IMG/VR virus record: IMGVR_UViG_3300033997_000243
Span: 62,001-126,000 of that record
DNA: 64,000 nucleotides
Reading direction: 5' to 3' (one strand)
Source: a virus
A program made the translations under genes and the position numbers. Below, piece by piece: positions 25,192-33,790 of the stretch (within the stretch, counting starts at the first letter, position 1; the number at the start of each line of letters is the position of its first letter). A model generated the notes under the pieces. The model saw only the letters and a list, made by a program, of their open reading frames with translations, ran no database searches and was not told where the DNA came from.

Positions 25192-27107
25192 TTGCTTTAA
25201 GCGTTGCTGGAACCGAGATCCAATTAAAAATAAATGGTAGAGAGTTGCCTCCTGCTAATAACTTTTTCCAATCTTTTATTCTTAATGGTGGCTTTGGTTA
25301 TAATACACCAGCCATAGAATTTAAGTTTGAAGATAGAAATCGTATATTATCTGGCCCTCTTGCTTTAGTTGATGGATCTAAGATTACACTAACCTATAGT
25401 TTTTCAGATAAGCCAAAACTAGAACTTAACTTTACTACAGTAAGCTGCAAAGAAGAAGAAATTGCAGGTGCAGGTGTTCGTTATGATATAGTTGCTGTTC
25501 TTGGCGAACCTTCTTATGTTTTTGGCGCACAACAGCAAGCTCAAAAAGGCACAAGCATCGATGCTGTTACCCAAATTCTTCAAGCACATGGCATTACGGT
25601 TGATAGCGATGTAACTTCTGACGACTCCATGACTTGGTTAAATGTCGGTAAAAGTCGTGCTCAATTTGTTCAAGATATTTTAGCCAGATCTTTTAAAGAT
25701 ACTGAAAGTGTTATTGCTGGTTTGCATGACATAGATAACACTTTTATCATTCGTGAGTTGTTTTCCACTATTCAACAAGACCCTGAGTACACAATATTAT
25801 TAGGTGATATGCCAGAAAAGAAAGAAGCCAATACTTTCTTTGCGCTTGAATACAAACCATTTAAACATTCTGGCTTAACAAATTTAATGTTTAACTATGG
25901 TCATGTACGAACTCAAGCTCGTGCTGATGGAAAGATTGATACATACGAATCTGTAAATCCTCCAGTAATACAAGATGGTTTACCTATAAACCAAGAAGTG
26001 CGTAACAGCTTTGCTTACAGTAGTTCGGTTAGCGCAAAATATTATGACAGTGGTATTGGCAAGAATTTAAGTGGCTCAAACGCGCACGAAAAATATTATG
26101 AGGCCAAAACGCAGAATATGCGTTATCTAAGTTTGTTCAACAGCGGTATTCGCGTTAACATTCCCAAAATGGCTAACATTCCATTATTTTCTGTGGTTGA
26201 AGTGAAAGCTTTCAATCAATTTCAAGAGCTTGATGTTCAGGAAACCGTTCAAGGCATTTATATTGTTGGAGGTAAAACGGCTGCATGTGTAGGAAATAAC
26301 TACAGAGAGTTTTACACTCTTTATCGCTGTTTTGTTACTCAAAGCGGAAACACCCCACTACTAGGATCTAAGAATCAAAGATCTGACAGCAAAAAACCAA
26401 AAATGGAAAAAGCTGACAGCGTTGTTGATTATAATGATCCAATAAAAGAACAGGCCATAAGCCAACAAGCAAGCACTACACTGGCTGGCGGTGATACGCA
26501 AACTCCAATTCAAGCTGCTGATGCTGCACAACAAAATATTAAAACTGGATTTGACGGCTTCATTGATAAAGCTACCGGAAGCATAGATGCTCTTGAAAAT
26601 TCTTTTGCGTCTGAAAGTGATCGTTTCGGATTCGGAGCTTTGTCTGCAAAATACGGAGCAGGAAAAGATCAACTGTTGAATTTACTCAGTGAGTTCAGCA
26701 TGGCAAAATCTATTTTAGAAAACTGTGGCGAGTTAAATCCACTTGAATCTCTGGTAATAGATTTTATTAAACTTAATCTTGATGATCTAGTTAATGCGGT
26801 TATTGATCGTATTGGAAGAATTGAAGGATTGAGTGCCAGACTTCTTAATGAAATAAATGCCTTGCTTGCTCTTGGAGATCTAAATGGTGGTTATTTAAAA
26901 GCACCTCAATTAAATGTTAGTTGCCGAGCTTTTGCTCAAGACCACTTGAATGCGGCTTTACGTGGTTTATATCCTGACCAATGTATAGACAATTTCAACA
27001 TGAATAGATTGCGCTTTCCCTTCAATAAATTGAACAGATTGAAAAGATTACTTCTTTCTTTTTTACGCGATCTTCTTTGCGCTTTAGGTGAGAATGCCAC
27101 AGAATGA
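25188..27107 (+). CDS. Baseplate central hub protein (gp27-like)
   Basis: This 639-residue protein has the layout of tail hub proteins: beta-rich N-terminal half (G-F-G-Y-N-T-P-A-I-E-F-K-F-E-D) and a central part with S-I-D-A-V-T-Q-I-L, typical of the gp27/VgrG hub. An A/Q/D-rich linker lies at about residues 390-430 and the C-terminal 150 residues are helical. It forms the ring on which the tube sits and which holds the spike. Both ends overlap neighbours by four bases, as expected in the hub operon. Confidence 0.7.
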   Translation: MIALSVAGTEIQLKINGRELPPANNFFQSFILNGGFGYNTPAIEFKFEDRNRILSGPLALVDGSKITLTYSFSDKPKLELNFTTVSCKEEEIAGAGVRYDIVAVLGEPSYVFGAQQQAQKGTSIDAVTQILQAHGITVDSDVTSDDSMTWLNVGKSRAQFVQDILARSFKDTESVIAGLHDIDNTFIIRELFSTIQQDPEYTILLGDMPEKKEANTFFALEYKPFKHSGLTNLMFNYGHVRTQARADGKIDTYESVNPPVIQDGLPINQEVRNSFAYSSSVSAKYYDSGIGKNLSGSNAHEKYYEAKTQNMRYLSLFNSGIRVNIPKMANIPLFSVVEVKAFNQFQELDVQETVQGIYIVGGKTAACVGNNYREFYTLYRCFVTQSGNTPLLGSKNQRSDSKKPKMEKADSVVDYNDPIKEQAISQQASTTLAGGDTQTPIQAADAAQQNIKTGFDGFIDKATGSIDALENSFASESDRFGFGALSAKYGAGKDQLLNLLSEFSMAKSILENCGELNPLESLVIDFIKLNLDDLVNAVIDRIGRIEGLSARLLNEINALLALGDLNGGYLKAPQLNVSCRAFAQDHLNAALRGLYPDQCIDNFNMNRLRFPFNKLNRLKRLLLSFLRDLLCALGENATE

Positions 27108-27907
27108 AACCAACAATTAATTTGCTCCGTGAGTTGGAACGTAAAGGACTTGATCCTAAAATTCCTTATAATGCAATCGTCGTTGACAATAATGATCCTG
27201 ATAGACTTTTTAGAATACGCGCACGTATTCCAATTTTACAGGACGCAATAAAGGATGATGAACTTCCTTGGTTAATACCTGAAGATAATATTCATCCTCG
27301 CGGTCTAATGGGCGGTGTGTTGGGACATACAGCTTGTGTTTGGGGAACTCCAGTTCGTGGTTCTTGGGTTTCCGTTAGTTATAAACATGATGGAGATCCG
27401 CACTTAGGATCTTATTCAACAAGAGTTCCCTTTAACAGCACTACATTGGCCGAAGAATTTGAAGTTAATTATCCTGATCGTCTAGGTTACGTGCTTCCAA
27501 GCGGCCACTATTTTGTAATAGATGAAAGAACCAGAGAAACTTTTGTAAATTTTCCTGGTGATCACCATGTTACTGTTTTTGGAGATCTTCGCCAAACAGT
27601 TATAGGTAATCATCAGCTGCATGTAGCAAAAGATGTAAATGCGATTCCTCAGTATTTAAAAGATAACGTAAGTTCAATTCTTGATAGCCTTGGTAAGCAA
27701 CAAAAAGGTCGTGTTCCGTTTGCTGGTTTCCGTAAAAAAGACAGCGGTAATATGCACGTTATCGTCGAAGGTGATTTCACACAAGACATAAAGGGCGATC
27801 ATGAAATGAAAATAGGTGGAAAGCAAGTAATCCAAGTTAAAGGAAGCGTCGATTACACTACAAGCTCTACCTATAAAATCAATGGTACTCGAATCGATTT
27901 AGCGTAA
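27104..27907 (+). CDS. Baseplate spike protein (gp5-like, no lysozyme domain)
   Basis: This 267-residue protein has an N-terminal OB-type segment (A-I-V-V-D-N-N-D-P-D-R-L-F-R-I-R-A-R-I-P). The C-terminal repeats look like triple-stranded beta-helix turns (H-V-T-V-F-G-D-L-R-Q-T-V-I-G-N-H, then I-V-E-G-D-F-T-Q-D-I-K-G-D-H). T4 gp5 carries a lysozyme domain between these parts; here there is no room and no E/D/T triad is seen. It is expected to trimerise at the tail tip. Confidence 0.75.
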   Translation: MKPTINLLRELERKGLDPKIPYNAIVVDNNDPDRLFRIRARIPILQDAIKDDELPWLIPEDNIHPRGLMGGVLGHTACVWGTPVRGSWVSVSYKHDGDPHLGSYSTRVPFNSTTLAEEFEVNYPDRLGYVLPSGHYFVIDERTRETFVNFPGDHHVTVFGDLRQTVIGNHQLHVAKDVNAIPQYLKDNVSSILDSLGKQQKGRVPFAGFRKKDSGNMHVIVEGDFTQDIKGDHEMKIGGKQVIQVKGSVDYTTSSTYKINGTRIDLA

Positions 27908-27918
27908 GGAATGTTAAA

Positions 27919-28737
27919 ATGTCAGAAGTTGAAATCAAAATTTATGACACCACGAATACTCCTGAAGGTAAGCACATAGGTATTCCTTATGTAAAAGAAA
28001 ACACTGCTGAATACTTCAGGCAAAGTGTGCTTGTTCCGGCTTTAACACAACACGAAACAATATTAATCGATTTTATTAACCCTGAAACCAAAGAAGAACT
28101 TTCTATCGCAGCTTCTTGGCTAGAGGAAGCGTTTGCTGGCCTTATTAAATACGGATATTTAACTCTGGACGAATTCAAAAGAAGAGTACGTTTTAAACCA
28201 GCCAGTAACCAACGCTTCTATAATCTTAAAGTAAACCAGTACGTATCACAAGCAGTTTACTGTAGTGATATTTATGTTGCTCCACTTGAAGGACATTCCA
28301 TTTTGCAAGAACAACATTCACAATCTGATTCAATAGATTTAAACAACTCTTCTCGAATTTTTGGGAAATTTAATGTAGTTGCGTCAGAAAGATCTGATGT
28401 AAATACAAAACGCTATGCTTTCGTTTATGAAACGGATCTTGAGCCGCACCAACAAATTTTGTGCTTAGAGCTTGAATTATATTTTCCATCAAGTTTGCAG
28501 TTTGTGGTAGATGGTGCAATCAAGTATGAACCTTTGTTAAACAGTTTGTCTGCACTACATTTGCTGGATCAACCTGAATTCATGGAATACGTAAAATCTT
28601 ATAATCTATTCAGCTGTGACCGAGACGAAATAGAAGAACAATTAGAAGAATTATCCAATTGTACTTTTTTACGCAGACTAAAACGTAAGGGTGAGGTTAC
28701 AACTTTTGATCCTTATGTTTATCGTGGCGGCTGTTAA
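27919..28737 (+). CDS. STAS-like (DUF4325-type) domain protein
   Basis: This 272-residue protein starts with a domain of about 90 residues: T-P-E-G-K-H-I-G, then S-V-L-V-P-A-L, then I-L-I-D-F-I-N, then S-W-L-E-E-A-F-A-G-L-I-K-Y-G. That is the pattern I know from the STAS-like DUF4325 family, often linked to signalling or kinase partners. The remaining 180 residues are not recognised. It directly follows the spike gene with a normal ribosome binding site. Why a STAS-like protein is in a tail operon is unknown. Confidence 0.6.
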   Translation: MSEVEIKIYDTTNTPEGKHIGIPYVKENTAEYFRQSVLVPALTQHETILIDFINPETKEELSIAASWLEEAFAGLIKYGYLTLDEFKRRVRFKPASNQRFYNLKVNQYVSQAVYCSDIYVAPLEGHSILQEQHSQSDSIDLNNSSRIFGKFNVVASERSDVNTKRYAFVYETDLEPHQQILCLELELYFPSSLQFVVDGAIKYEPLLNSLSALHLLDQPEFMEYVKSYNLFSCDRDEIEEQLEELSNCTFLRRLKRKGEVTTFDPYVYRGGC

Positions 28738-28779
28738 ATGAAACTTGATTTAAAGAAAAATCGTAAAAGGATTATTCCT

Positions 28780-29124
28780 ATGGGTGAATACGTAAAAATC
28801 GGTGTAATCACTTTTGTTGAGTACGATTTGCCTGAACTGGAAAGACTTGTTGATGCTGCGCTCAGAAAAGAGCATCTTATGTGGGGAGCAGGACACATAG
28901 TAATATGTAAAAAAGACCCTAGCATTGAGCATGTTACTCGTCAATTCAGATCCACAAAATTTGCTGGTATGTCATGGAAAGATAAACAATCAGACATATT
29001 ACCTGAAGTAACGTATTTACTTGTGGTAGGGAAAACAGGCGAACATCGTAAAAAGTTTGATGAATTATCTTTGAGCGCAGCCAAAACATTTAATTTACGT
29101 AGAAGGAAATACATCGCAATATAA
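28780..29124 (+). CDS. Unknown small protein (114 aa)
   Basis: The ATG at 28780 has AAAAGGA at the right distance; an earlier in-frame ATG at 28738 directly after the previous stop is also possible and would add 14 basic residues. The product has mixed alpha/beta character (V-K-I-G-V-I-T-F-V at the start, T-Y-L-L-V-V-G-K in the middle). No family is recognised. Confidence 0.6.
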   Translation: MGEYVKIGVITFVEYDLPELERLVDAALRKEHLMWGAGHIVICKKDPSIEHVTRQFRSTKFAGMSWKDKQSDILPEVTYLLVVGKTGEHRKKFDELSLSAAKTFNLRRRKYIAI

Positions 29125-29158
29125 TTTAAGCTTATCTAATACAAGTAGGTGACTTATC

Positions 29159-29512
29159 ATGGAAACCAGAACTCAACTTGGTTCATGTCATTTATTGTTG
29201 CTTGTAGATAAGTCCTTACATGATTGTGTGAGATTCCGAGGATTATCTTTACTGCAATACGCTAAAACATTTTCAGGATATTCTAAAGGAATCAATTTAA
29301 GCGCATACGGTAACAAACTTGGTGTTGTTGAGTTTGACTGTGATGGTGAGTACGCTAATAATATCATTAGCGAATATGAAATGGATGATTTAACAGCTAA
29401 TGGATTTTGCTTTGAAGAACTTTTAGAAAAGTTTGAGCTTACTAAAGCTGATACTAATCTTGTGAAAGCCAAATTTAAAGAAATTTGTCCTGTTCAATCT
29501 GCGGTAATTTAA
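29159..29512 (+). CDS. Unknown small protein (117 aa)
   Basis: This frame has a clear ribosome binding region (GTAGGTGACTT) and encodes 117 residues with no charged or repeat bias. Hydrophobic strands at residues 9-17 and 55-62 suggest an alpha/beta fold. No catalytic motif is seen. It sits in a run of small genes after the baseplate block. Confidence 0.55.
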   Translation: METRTQLGSCHLLLLVDKSLHDCVRFRGLSLLQYAKTFSGYSKGINLSAYGNKLGVVEFDCDGEYANNIISEYEMDDLTANGFCFEELLEKFELTKADTNLVKAKFKEICPVQSAVI

Positions 29513-29513
29513 A

Positions 29514-29876
29514 GTGAGCTATGCAGTATCGCCACTTACATTTGGTTTGGTTCTTAAGAAAGTTTATCCAGAGTTAAAATTGTGTTTGTTGGAAATACCT
29601 GATGTACTTTTTTGCGAACGTGCTTACAAGGCATTAGAGTTAGAAAGTATCATACTGCCAATCTTAATGCGAAACTTAGGGTACGGCAGTAAGATAATGC
29701 GTAGTATAACTGAGTATGCGGATCAGCACAGTTTTATAATTGTGTTGAATCCATCCACAGCCTTCGGAAGCAATCTTAAAAGACTTACACAATTTTATAC
29801 AAGATTTGGATTTCAACCTGTAGATCCTAAACTGATAAAGGCATCGTATAAAATGTACAGACTGCCTAAACAATAA
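29514..29876 (+). CDS. GNAT-like acetyltransferase fragment or small variant
   Basis: This 120-residue frame starts with GTG one base after the previous stop. It contains N-L-G-Y-G-S-K-I-M-R-S-I and L-T-Q-F-Y-T-R-F-G-F, which match motif A/B and the C-terminal signature of GNAT N-acetyltransferases (R/Q-x-x-G-x-G/A; F-Y-x-x-x-G-F). The length is short for the family (about 140-170), so the N-terminal strands may be reduced. Substrate is unknown. Confidence 0.5.
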   Translation: MSYAVSPLTFGLVLKKVYPELKLCLLEIPDVLFCERAYKALELESIILPILMRNLGYGSKIMRSITEYADQHSFIIVLNPSTAFGSNLKRLTQFYTRFGFQPVDPKLIKASYKMYRLPKQ

Positions 29877-29879
29877 CCC

Positions 29880-29904
29880 AAAGGCAGCTTAATTGCTGCT
29901 CTTT
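29880..29904 (+). terminator. Imperfect terminator hairpin
   Basis: AAAG-G-CAGC pairs with GCTG-CT-CTTT around TTAATT, with a bulge. It lies after the stop at 29876 and directly before a candidate promoter. Confidence 0.5.
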
Positions 29905-29937
29905 GCATTTATGGGCTGTATTTTTATAATTTAGTAG
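29903..29937 (+). promoter_or_regulatory. Candidate promoter (TTGCAT - 16 bp - TATAAT)
   Basis: TTGCAT at 29903-29908 and TATAAT at 29925-29930 have 16-bp spacing, close to a sigma-70 consensus site. TTAGTAGAGTAAG follows, as at 7189. It drives the gene at 29985. Confidence 0.55.
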
Positions 29938-29984
29938 AGTAAGTTAATCAACTTCAAAACAGCATCTTATTCAAGGAATTTGCT

Positions 29985-30860
29985 ATGAAAATCGAAAGTT
30001 TGGTAAGTCTGAATGCAGGTAACACTTATTTAGCTGCTGATGGTTTGGCTAATCTGCCAAACATTTTGGCTGTACGTAAAGACATTGAATCTTATTTACG
30101 TAACATGAAGCCAATCTCTACCATCAAAAAATCGCGTGATGGTTTTTCCGTGAGTGTTGTTGCTCCGGTTAAAATGCGTAAAGAGGCAGTAACCTTAAGT
30201 GCTGTTATCAAGCCGCATACAGCTGACGGTAAAGTTAAGATCGAAGGCGAAGCTGGTAAGTTCACATTAAACTTTTTGTGTGAAGATAAAGCCACTGCTG
30301 AAAAAGCTGTTGCCGCTTTTGGCAAATCAAGTGTTGTTCCTGCACCAATGGGATATTACACTGTTCCGAAACGTAGCAAAGCCATGCAGTATAGTGCGGC
30401 TCGCGCTAAAGCCAAAGAACCAAATTACATGAAGAAACGGGCAATCGCAGTTTCTTTGCGTAGCAAAATGACTGAGACAGCAACTCAAATTCTTCCTATT
30501 TATGCTAACGGCGTTTTGTCTGCCGCGCTGGAAAAGAAAATGAAAGCTGCTGCTTCTGCACTTAACAGTCACATCAAAAAAGTTCCTGCGACTAAAGAAG
30601 CTGCTGGAAAAGTTGCGGATAAAAATCGCGCAGCCAAAGCAAAAGAATATGGCCTTCTGGCGAAAGAAGTTGTCAAGATGCTGACAGAAGCCGGTATCAA
30701 AACTTCTAACATCGTGTTAGGTAAATCTATTTCAGGCCAGACGTTGTATGTTAAATTGCCAAGTGGCAAAGTAATGACTGTAGGCTTGAGCACTATGACT
30801 AACTTCAACACAGCTAAAAAAGCTGCTGCTGAAGCTTACACAGAAGATGAACTGGAATAA
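29985..30860 (+). CDS. Unknown basic protein with MKI-type leader, likely abundant
   Basis: This 291-residue protein begins M-K-I-E-S-L-V-S-L-N-A. It is rich in K, A and V; a basic A/K-rich helical middle follows at about residues 125-220, and a short beta-rich end closes the protein. It has its own promoter-like sequence and uses codons of highly expressed genes, so it is probably made in quantity. An internal head protein is the best inference. No family is recognised. Confidence 0.7.
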   Translation: MKIESLVSLNAGNTYLAADGLANLPNILAVRKDIESYLRNMKPISTIKKSRDGFSVSVVAPVKMRKEAVTLSAVIKPHTADGKVKIEGEAGKFTLNFLCEDKATAEKAVAAFGKSSVVPAPMGYYTVPKRSKAMQYSAARAKAKEPNYMKKRAIAVSLRSKMTETATQILPIYANGVLSAALEKKMKAAASALNSHIKKVPATKEAAGKVADKNRAAKAKEYGLLAKEVVKMLTEAGIKTSNIVLGKSISGQTLYVKLPSGKVMTVGLSTMTNFNTAKKAAAEAYTEDELE

Positions 30861-30870
30861 GTTGTAAATG

Positions 30871-30908
30871 TGGGGCTGCATTAATCTGTGGCCCCAAATC
30901 CGTTTTTG
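30871..30908 (+). terminator. Probable terminator
   Basis: TGGGGC and GCCCCA form a six-base-pair stem with a 14-nt loop, and TTTTT follows six bases later. It ends the 29985 transcript. Confidence 0.55.
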
Positions 30909-30916
30909 GAGACATG

Positions 30917-31339
30917 ATGAATATTCTAATACCATTAAAACGCTTTCTTTCCATTAGTAGTGTTGAACCTCGTTCGCTTGATATTTCATCTTTACTTACA
31001 CGCGCTGTTCTCTTAATTAAAGATCGCAGACTCTTAGCCAGTGAACGTGACTCACGAGTTAAAGCGCTTGCACTTTGCGTCATTGAAATGCAAAATATTA
31101 ATGACGCAAAAACAAAGCTTGTTGTGCTGGAAACAGAATCTGGCGATAACATAAGAGCAATCATTGTTCTTGGTACTCAAATTCTTTATGATCCTGCTGA
31201 GAAATTCAGACGTACTCAAATTTACGATCAAAATTCTAGCATTATTTATCGTGCAGGGAAAACAGATATAAAGGCTGAGTATTTTACTTACGTTTCCTAT
31301 ACTCACAAAGCTATTATGTCACGAATTGAGAAGGCTTGA
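30917..31339 (+). CDS. Unknown small protein with leader-like N-terminus
   Basis: The second of two adjacent ATGs is chosen because GGAG is five bases before it. The product has 140 residues and starts M-N-I-L-I-P-L-K-R-F-L-S-I-S-S, a weak relative of the shared leader. The rest is alpha/beta with several strands (T-K-L-V-V-L-E-T, I-R-A-I-I-V-L-G). No family is recognised. Confidence 0.6.
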   Translation: MNILIPLKRFLSISSVEPRSLDISSLLTRAVLLIKDRRLLASERDSRVKALALCVIEMQNINDAKTKLVVLETESGDNIRAIIVLGTQILYDPAEKFRRTQIYDQNSSIIYRAGKTDIKAEYFTYVSYTHKAIMSRIEKA

Positions 31340-31341
31340 TT

Positions 31342-32328
31342 ATGTCATTACGTTCCATATACGGCGCTGAATTCGATAAATTAGATCAGCAACTTTCCAA
31401 AAACCGTAATCAATATTCACCTGAGATTCTGCAAGCACTGAAAAAAGTTTGCAAAGGAATAACAGGCGATTCTCTTGAAATGGTGGATGAAGAATATCCG
31501 GCTGATGCTCAAAAGTTTGAGCAAGGCGTCGAATGGTTACGTAGGAATTTATTATCTGCAACACAAATTTTATTGTTTATAGGTGAACCTAAATTCCCTG
31601 AAATATGTGTTGTTGATACTTGGTCAGCTGATAAAAATTTCCCTCATTTATATCCTTTCGCTTTTGATGCGCGTAATAAAACCAGAGTTGATGAACTTTA
31701 TGATTCTCAGCGTAAACAAATAAGTTATGAGTCTGTTGATAGGAAAACTCAAGAAACTTATGTTTTCACTCAAAGAGTTTTATCAGAAATTGACTACACA
31801 ACTCTTCGCAGTTATTTGTGCAATCCTGAATTCATTTGTCATCATTACGTAGATCAGTATGTAAATGAAATTAAATATACCGACAGTCAAAATGTTGTGC
31901 GTAGAGCAATAGCACACTGCTGCGGTAAACACGTAGACTTTCCACAGTGGGCAGGATATTGGGGATTGAGTAACGCCAGAGAAATTGAAAATGTCTTAGA
32001 GGCTTTGTATTTACATACAAACTTCGATAAAAATTCTGACAGATATTATGTCGGGAATTTTATTAGACAAGATAGATCCATGAATGATTGGAACATTGTT
32101 TGGATTCTTAACGAGCATGGCCAACGCATTGTAGTAAGAAACGGAAAGCCTTATGTAATGGCTTCTGATCCGAAAGCTCTGTGCAACAGCGTGAATCTTA
32201 ATTTCAAAAACTTTGGCATTTCTGCCTATGATCGTGATGCAATTTACAGAGAAACGTCACGACATCCATTAAAACCATTACTACAAGAATTTGGAGGCTA
32301 TCATGGTCGGAACTTACCTAGCTGTTAA
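31342..32328 (+). CDS. Unknown 328-aa protein
   Basis: The ATG at 31342 follows GAAGG at seven bases; a TTG at 31336 is less likely. The protein has no clear low-complexity region. It contains C-H-H-Y at about residue 172 and H-C-C-G-K-H at about residue 195, which could bind metal, though no family is recognised. Its 3' end overlaps the next gene by 26 bp. Confidence 0.6.
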   Translation: MSLRSIYGAEFDKLDQQLSKNRNQYSPEILQALKKVCKGITGDSLEMVDEEYPADAQKFEQGVEWLRRNLLSATQILLFIGEPKFPEICVVDTWSADKNFPHLYPFAFDARNKTRVDELYDSQRKQISYESVDRKTQETYVFTQRVLSEIDYTTLRSYLCNPEFICHHYVDQYVNEIKYTDSQNVVRRAIAHCCGKHVDFPQWAGYWGLSNAREIENVLEALYLHTNFDKNSDRYYVGNFIRQDRSMNDWNIVWILNEHGQRIVVRNGKPYVMASDPKALCNSVNLNFKNFGISAYDRDAIYRETSRHPLKPLLQEFGGYHGRNLPSC

Positions 32329-32758
32329 ACCTGATGCTTTTGCTGTCACAGATATTCAAAAGATTCAACGTGCAATTAAATTTGCAAATCCGATTCCCAA
32401 AGAAAAATTGCATTGTACACTTATGTACAGCAAAGAAAAACAGGGTACAGATTATGTACCTAGTCCGAATGTTCGATATTCGGCTGAAGTAGTTGGTTGC
32501 GATGTTATGGGTGATGTAGGTTCTCCTTGGAGAGCTATAGTTTTAAAGCTTCATTGCCCTGCCTTAGAAAGACGGTTTAACTATGCTAAAACGAAAGGGC
32601 TTGAACATAGCTATCCAGATTTTAAACCACACATTTCACTTGCTTACGGTGACGATGTTGAAGGTTATCTGATTGACCTGAAAAAATATTTGGAGAATAG
32701 TAAGCAAATTACTTTAATCCTCACTAATGAATACAGCGAAGAATTAGTAGACGATTAA
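32303..32758 (+). CDS. acb1: 2H phosphoesterase, Acb1-like anti-CBASS protein
   Basis: The ATG at 32303 follows GGAGG at five bases. The product has 151 residues with two H-x-[ST] motifs, H37-C-T39 and H110-I-S112, the catalytic pair of 2H phosphoesterases. Around them are features of T4 Acb1 (57B): P-I-P-x-x-K-L-H, then L-K-L-x-C-P-A-L-E-x-R, then S-Y-P-D-F-K-P-H, and a final N-E-Y-S-E-E-L. Length also fits (T4 about 150). Acb1 degrades cyclic oligonucleotide messengers of CBASS defence. Activity here is inferred from family likeness. It has no MKI leader, so it is probably made after infection. Confidence 0.8.
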   Translation: MVGTYLAVKPDAFAVTDIQKIQRAIKFANPIPKEKLHCTLMYSKEKQGTDYVPSPNVRYSAEVVGCDVMGDVGSPWRAIVLKLHCPALERRFNYAKTKGLEHSYPDFKPHISLAYGDDVEGYLIDLKKYLENSKQITLILTNEYSEELVDD

Positions 32759-32759
32759 T

Positions 32760-33407
32760 ATGACAAGAAAAAATGATACATTGCGGCTTAAACGGGCCGC
32801 AACTTATTATCTTGTGGATAAGCTGTATTCTGTCTATGACGAAGTTGGATTAAAATCTGACAATAAATATAGCAAATTAAGAGCCGACATACTTGGCTTA
32901 ACTGTTAGAGGGCAAACAGTTATTGTTGAGGTTAAAAGTTGTTGGGCCGATTTTACTAGCGATACAAAATGGGAATCTTACTTACCATTCGCAAATAAGA
33001 TGTATTTTGCTATATCTATTGAATTGTTTGAAAGCAAACATGGAGCTTATATCAAGCAGCGATTAAAAGCGCATGGTGTAGGTTTAATGGTTGTTACTGA
33101 TGGCGGTAATGTCATTATCAAGCAAAATGCAAAACACAGAAAAGTAGATGGAAGCTTAAAGCGTTGGGTCATTACCAAAATGGCTTGGCGTGGCGGATTC
33201 TGCAAAGCCACTGCTGATAGATCAATGCGTTTTAATCTGCGATCTGTTCAGACTCCACATAGAGAAGTTAATCTTCTTGAATTTCTCACCATGCCAAAAA
33301 GCGAACGCACGATTTATTTTGCAGCTAATCCAAGGTGTGGATTCAAGAAATACATTAACTATCCTTTGCTAGATGCTAAGTTTATTACGGGTGGGATATG
33401 CGAATAG
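32760..33407 (+). CDS. MmcB-like PD-(D/E)xK nuclease family protein
   Basis: This 215-residue protein has R-A-D-I-L-G (D43), then I-V-E-V-K-S (E57, K59), then A-D-F-x-S-D-T-K-W and Y-F-A. That is the pattern of MmcB-type DNA repair nucleases of the PD-(D/E)xK superfamily. The C-terminal 80 residues are extra. It follows the Acb1-like gene by one base. It may act on phage or host DNA; target is unknown. Confidence 0.65.
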   Translation: MTRKNDTLRLKRAATYYLVDKLYSVYDEVGLKSDNKYSKLRADILGLTVRGQTVIVEVKSCWADFTSDTKWESYLPFANKMYFAISIELFESKHGAYIKQRLKAHGVGLMVVTDGGNVIIKQNAKHRKVDGSLKRWVITKMAWRGGFCKATADRSMRFNLRSVQTPHREVNLLEFLTMPKSERTIYFAANPRCGFKKYINYPLLDAKFITGGICE

Positions 33408-33790
33408 ATCTTGACGCTAATAAGTTTCTATCCGATTGGACAAGAAACAAAACAAATTTAAGTATTATTGCTGTGAAATTTCTTGACGAAGTTAAACCCA
33501 ATTCTGTTCTCAAAGGTTTAAAATCTAAAGCACTGAGATTTGTGCCTGTTCTTCCAAATAAAAATGCACAAATAGAAAAACTTGTCAAGAAGTCAGCTAC
33601 AGTTTTTGCTACACAAGGTAAGCCAAAACCTTTAGGTGAGATATTTAATACGCTCGATGCTGTTTCAGAAAAATTTCCAAAAGAGAGCGTATTTGAGGTA
33701 ATGGTTTTTATTCAAGGCTTCGACGATTCCACGGATGCCGAAACTTACGAGTACGTGTTTACTCTAATGATTAAAAAGGTTGAGAAATGA
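33398..33790 (+). CDS. Unknown small protein (130 aa)
   Basis: This frame overlaps the nuclease gene by 10 bp and the next gene by four bases. It starts M-R-I-D-L-D-A-N, without the shared leader. The C-terminal part has alternating strands (E-V-M-V-F-I-Q-G, Y-V-F-T-L-M-I). The function is unknown. Confidence 0.6.
   Translation: MRIDLDANKFLSDWTRNKTNLSIIAVKFLDEVKPNSVLKGLKSKALRFVPVLPNKNAQIEKLVKKSATVFATQGKPKPLGEIFNTLDAVSEKFPKESVFEVMVFIQGFDDSTDAETYEYVFTLMIKKVEK

Noticed and set aside
27104-27907. Lysozyme domain within the spike protein
   Set aside because: There is no space between the OB-type and beta-helix parts, and no lysozyme catalytic residues are visible.
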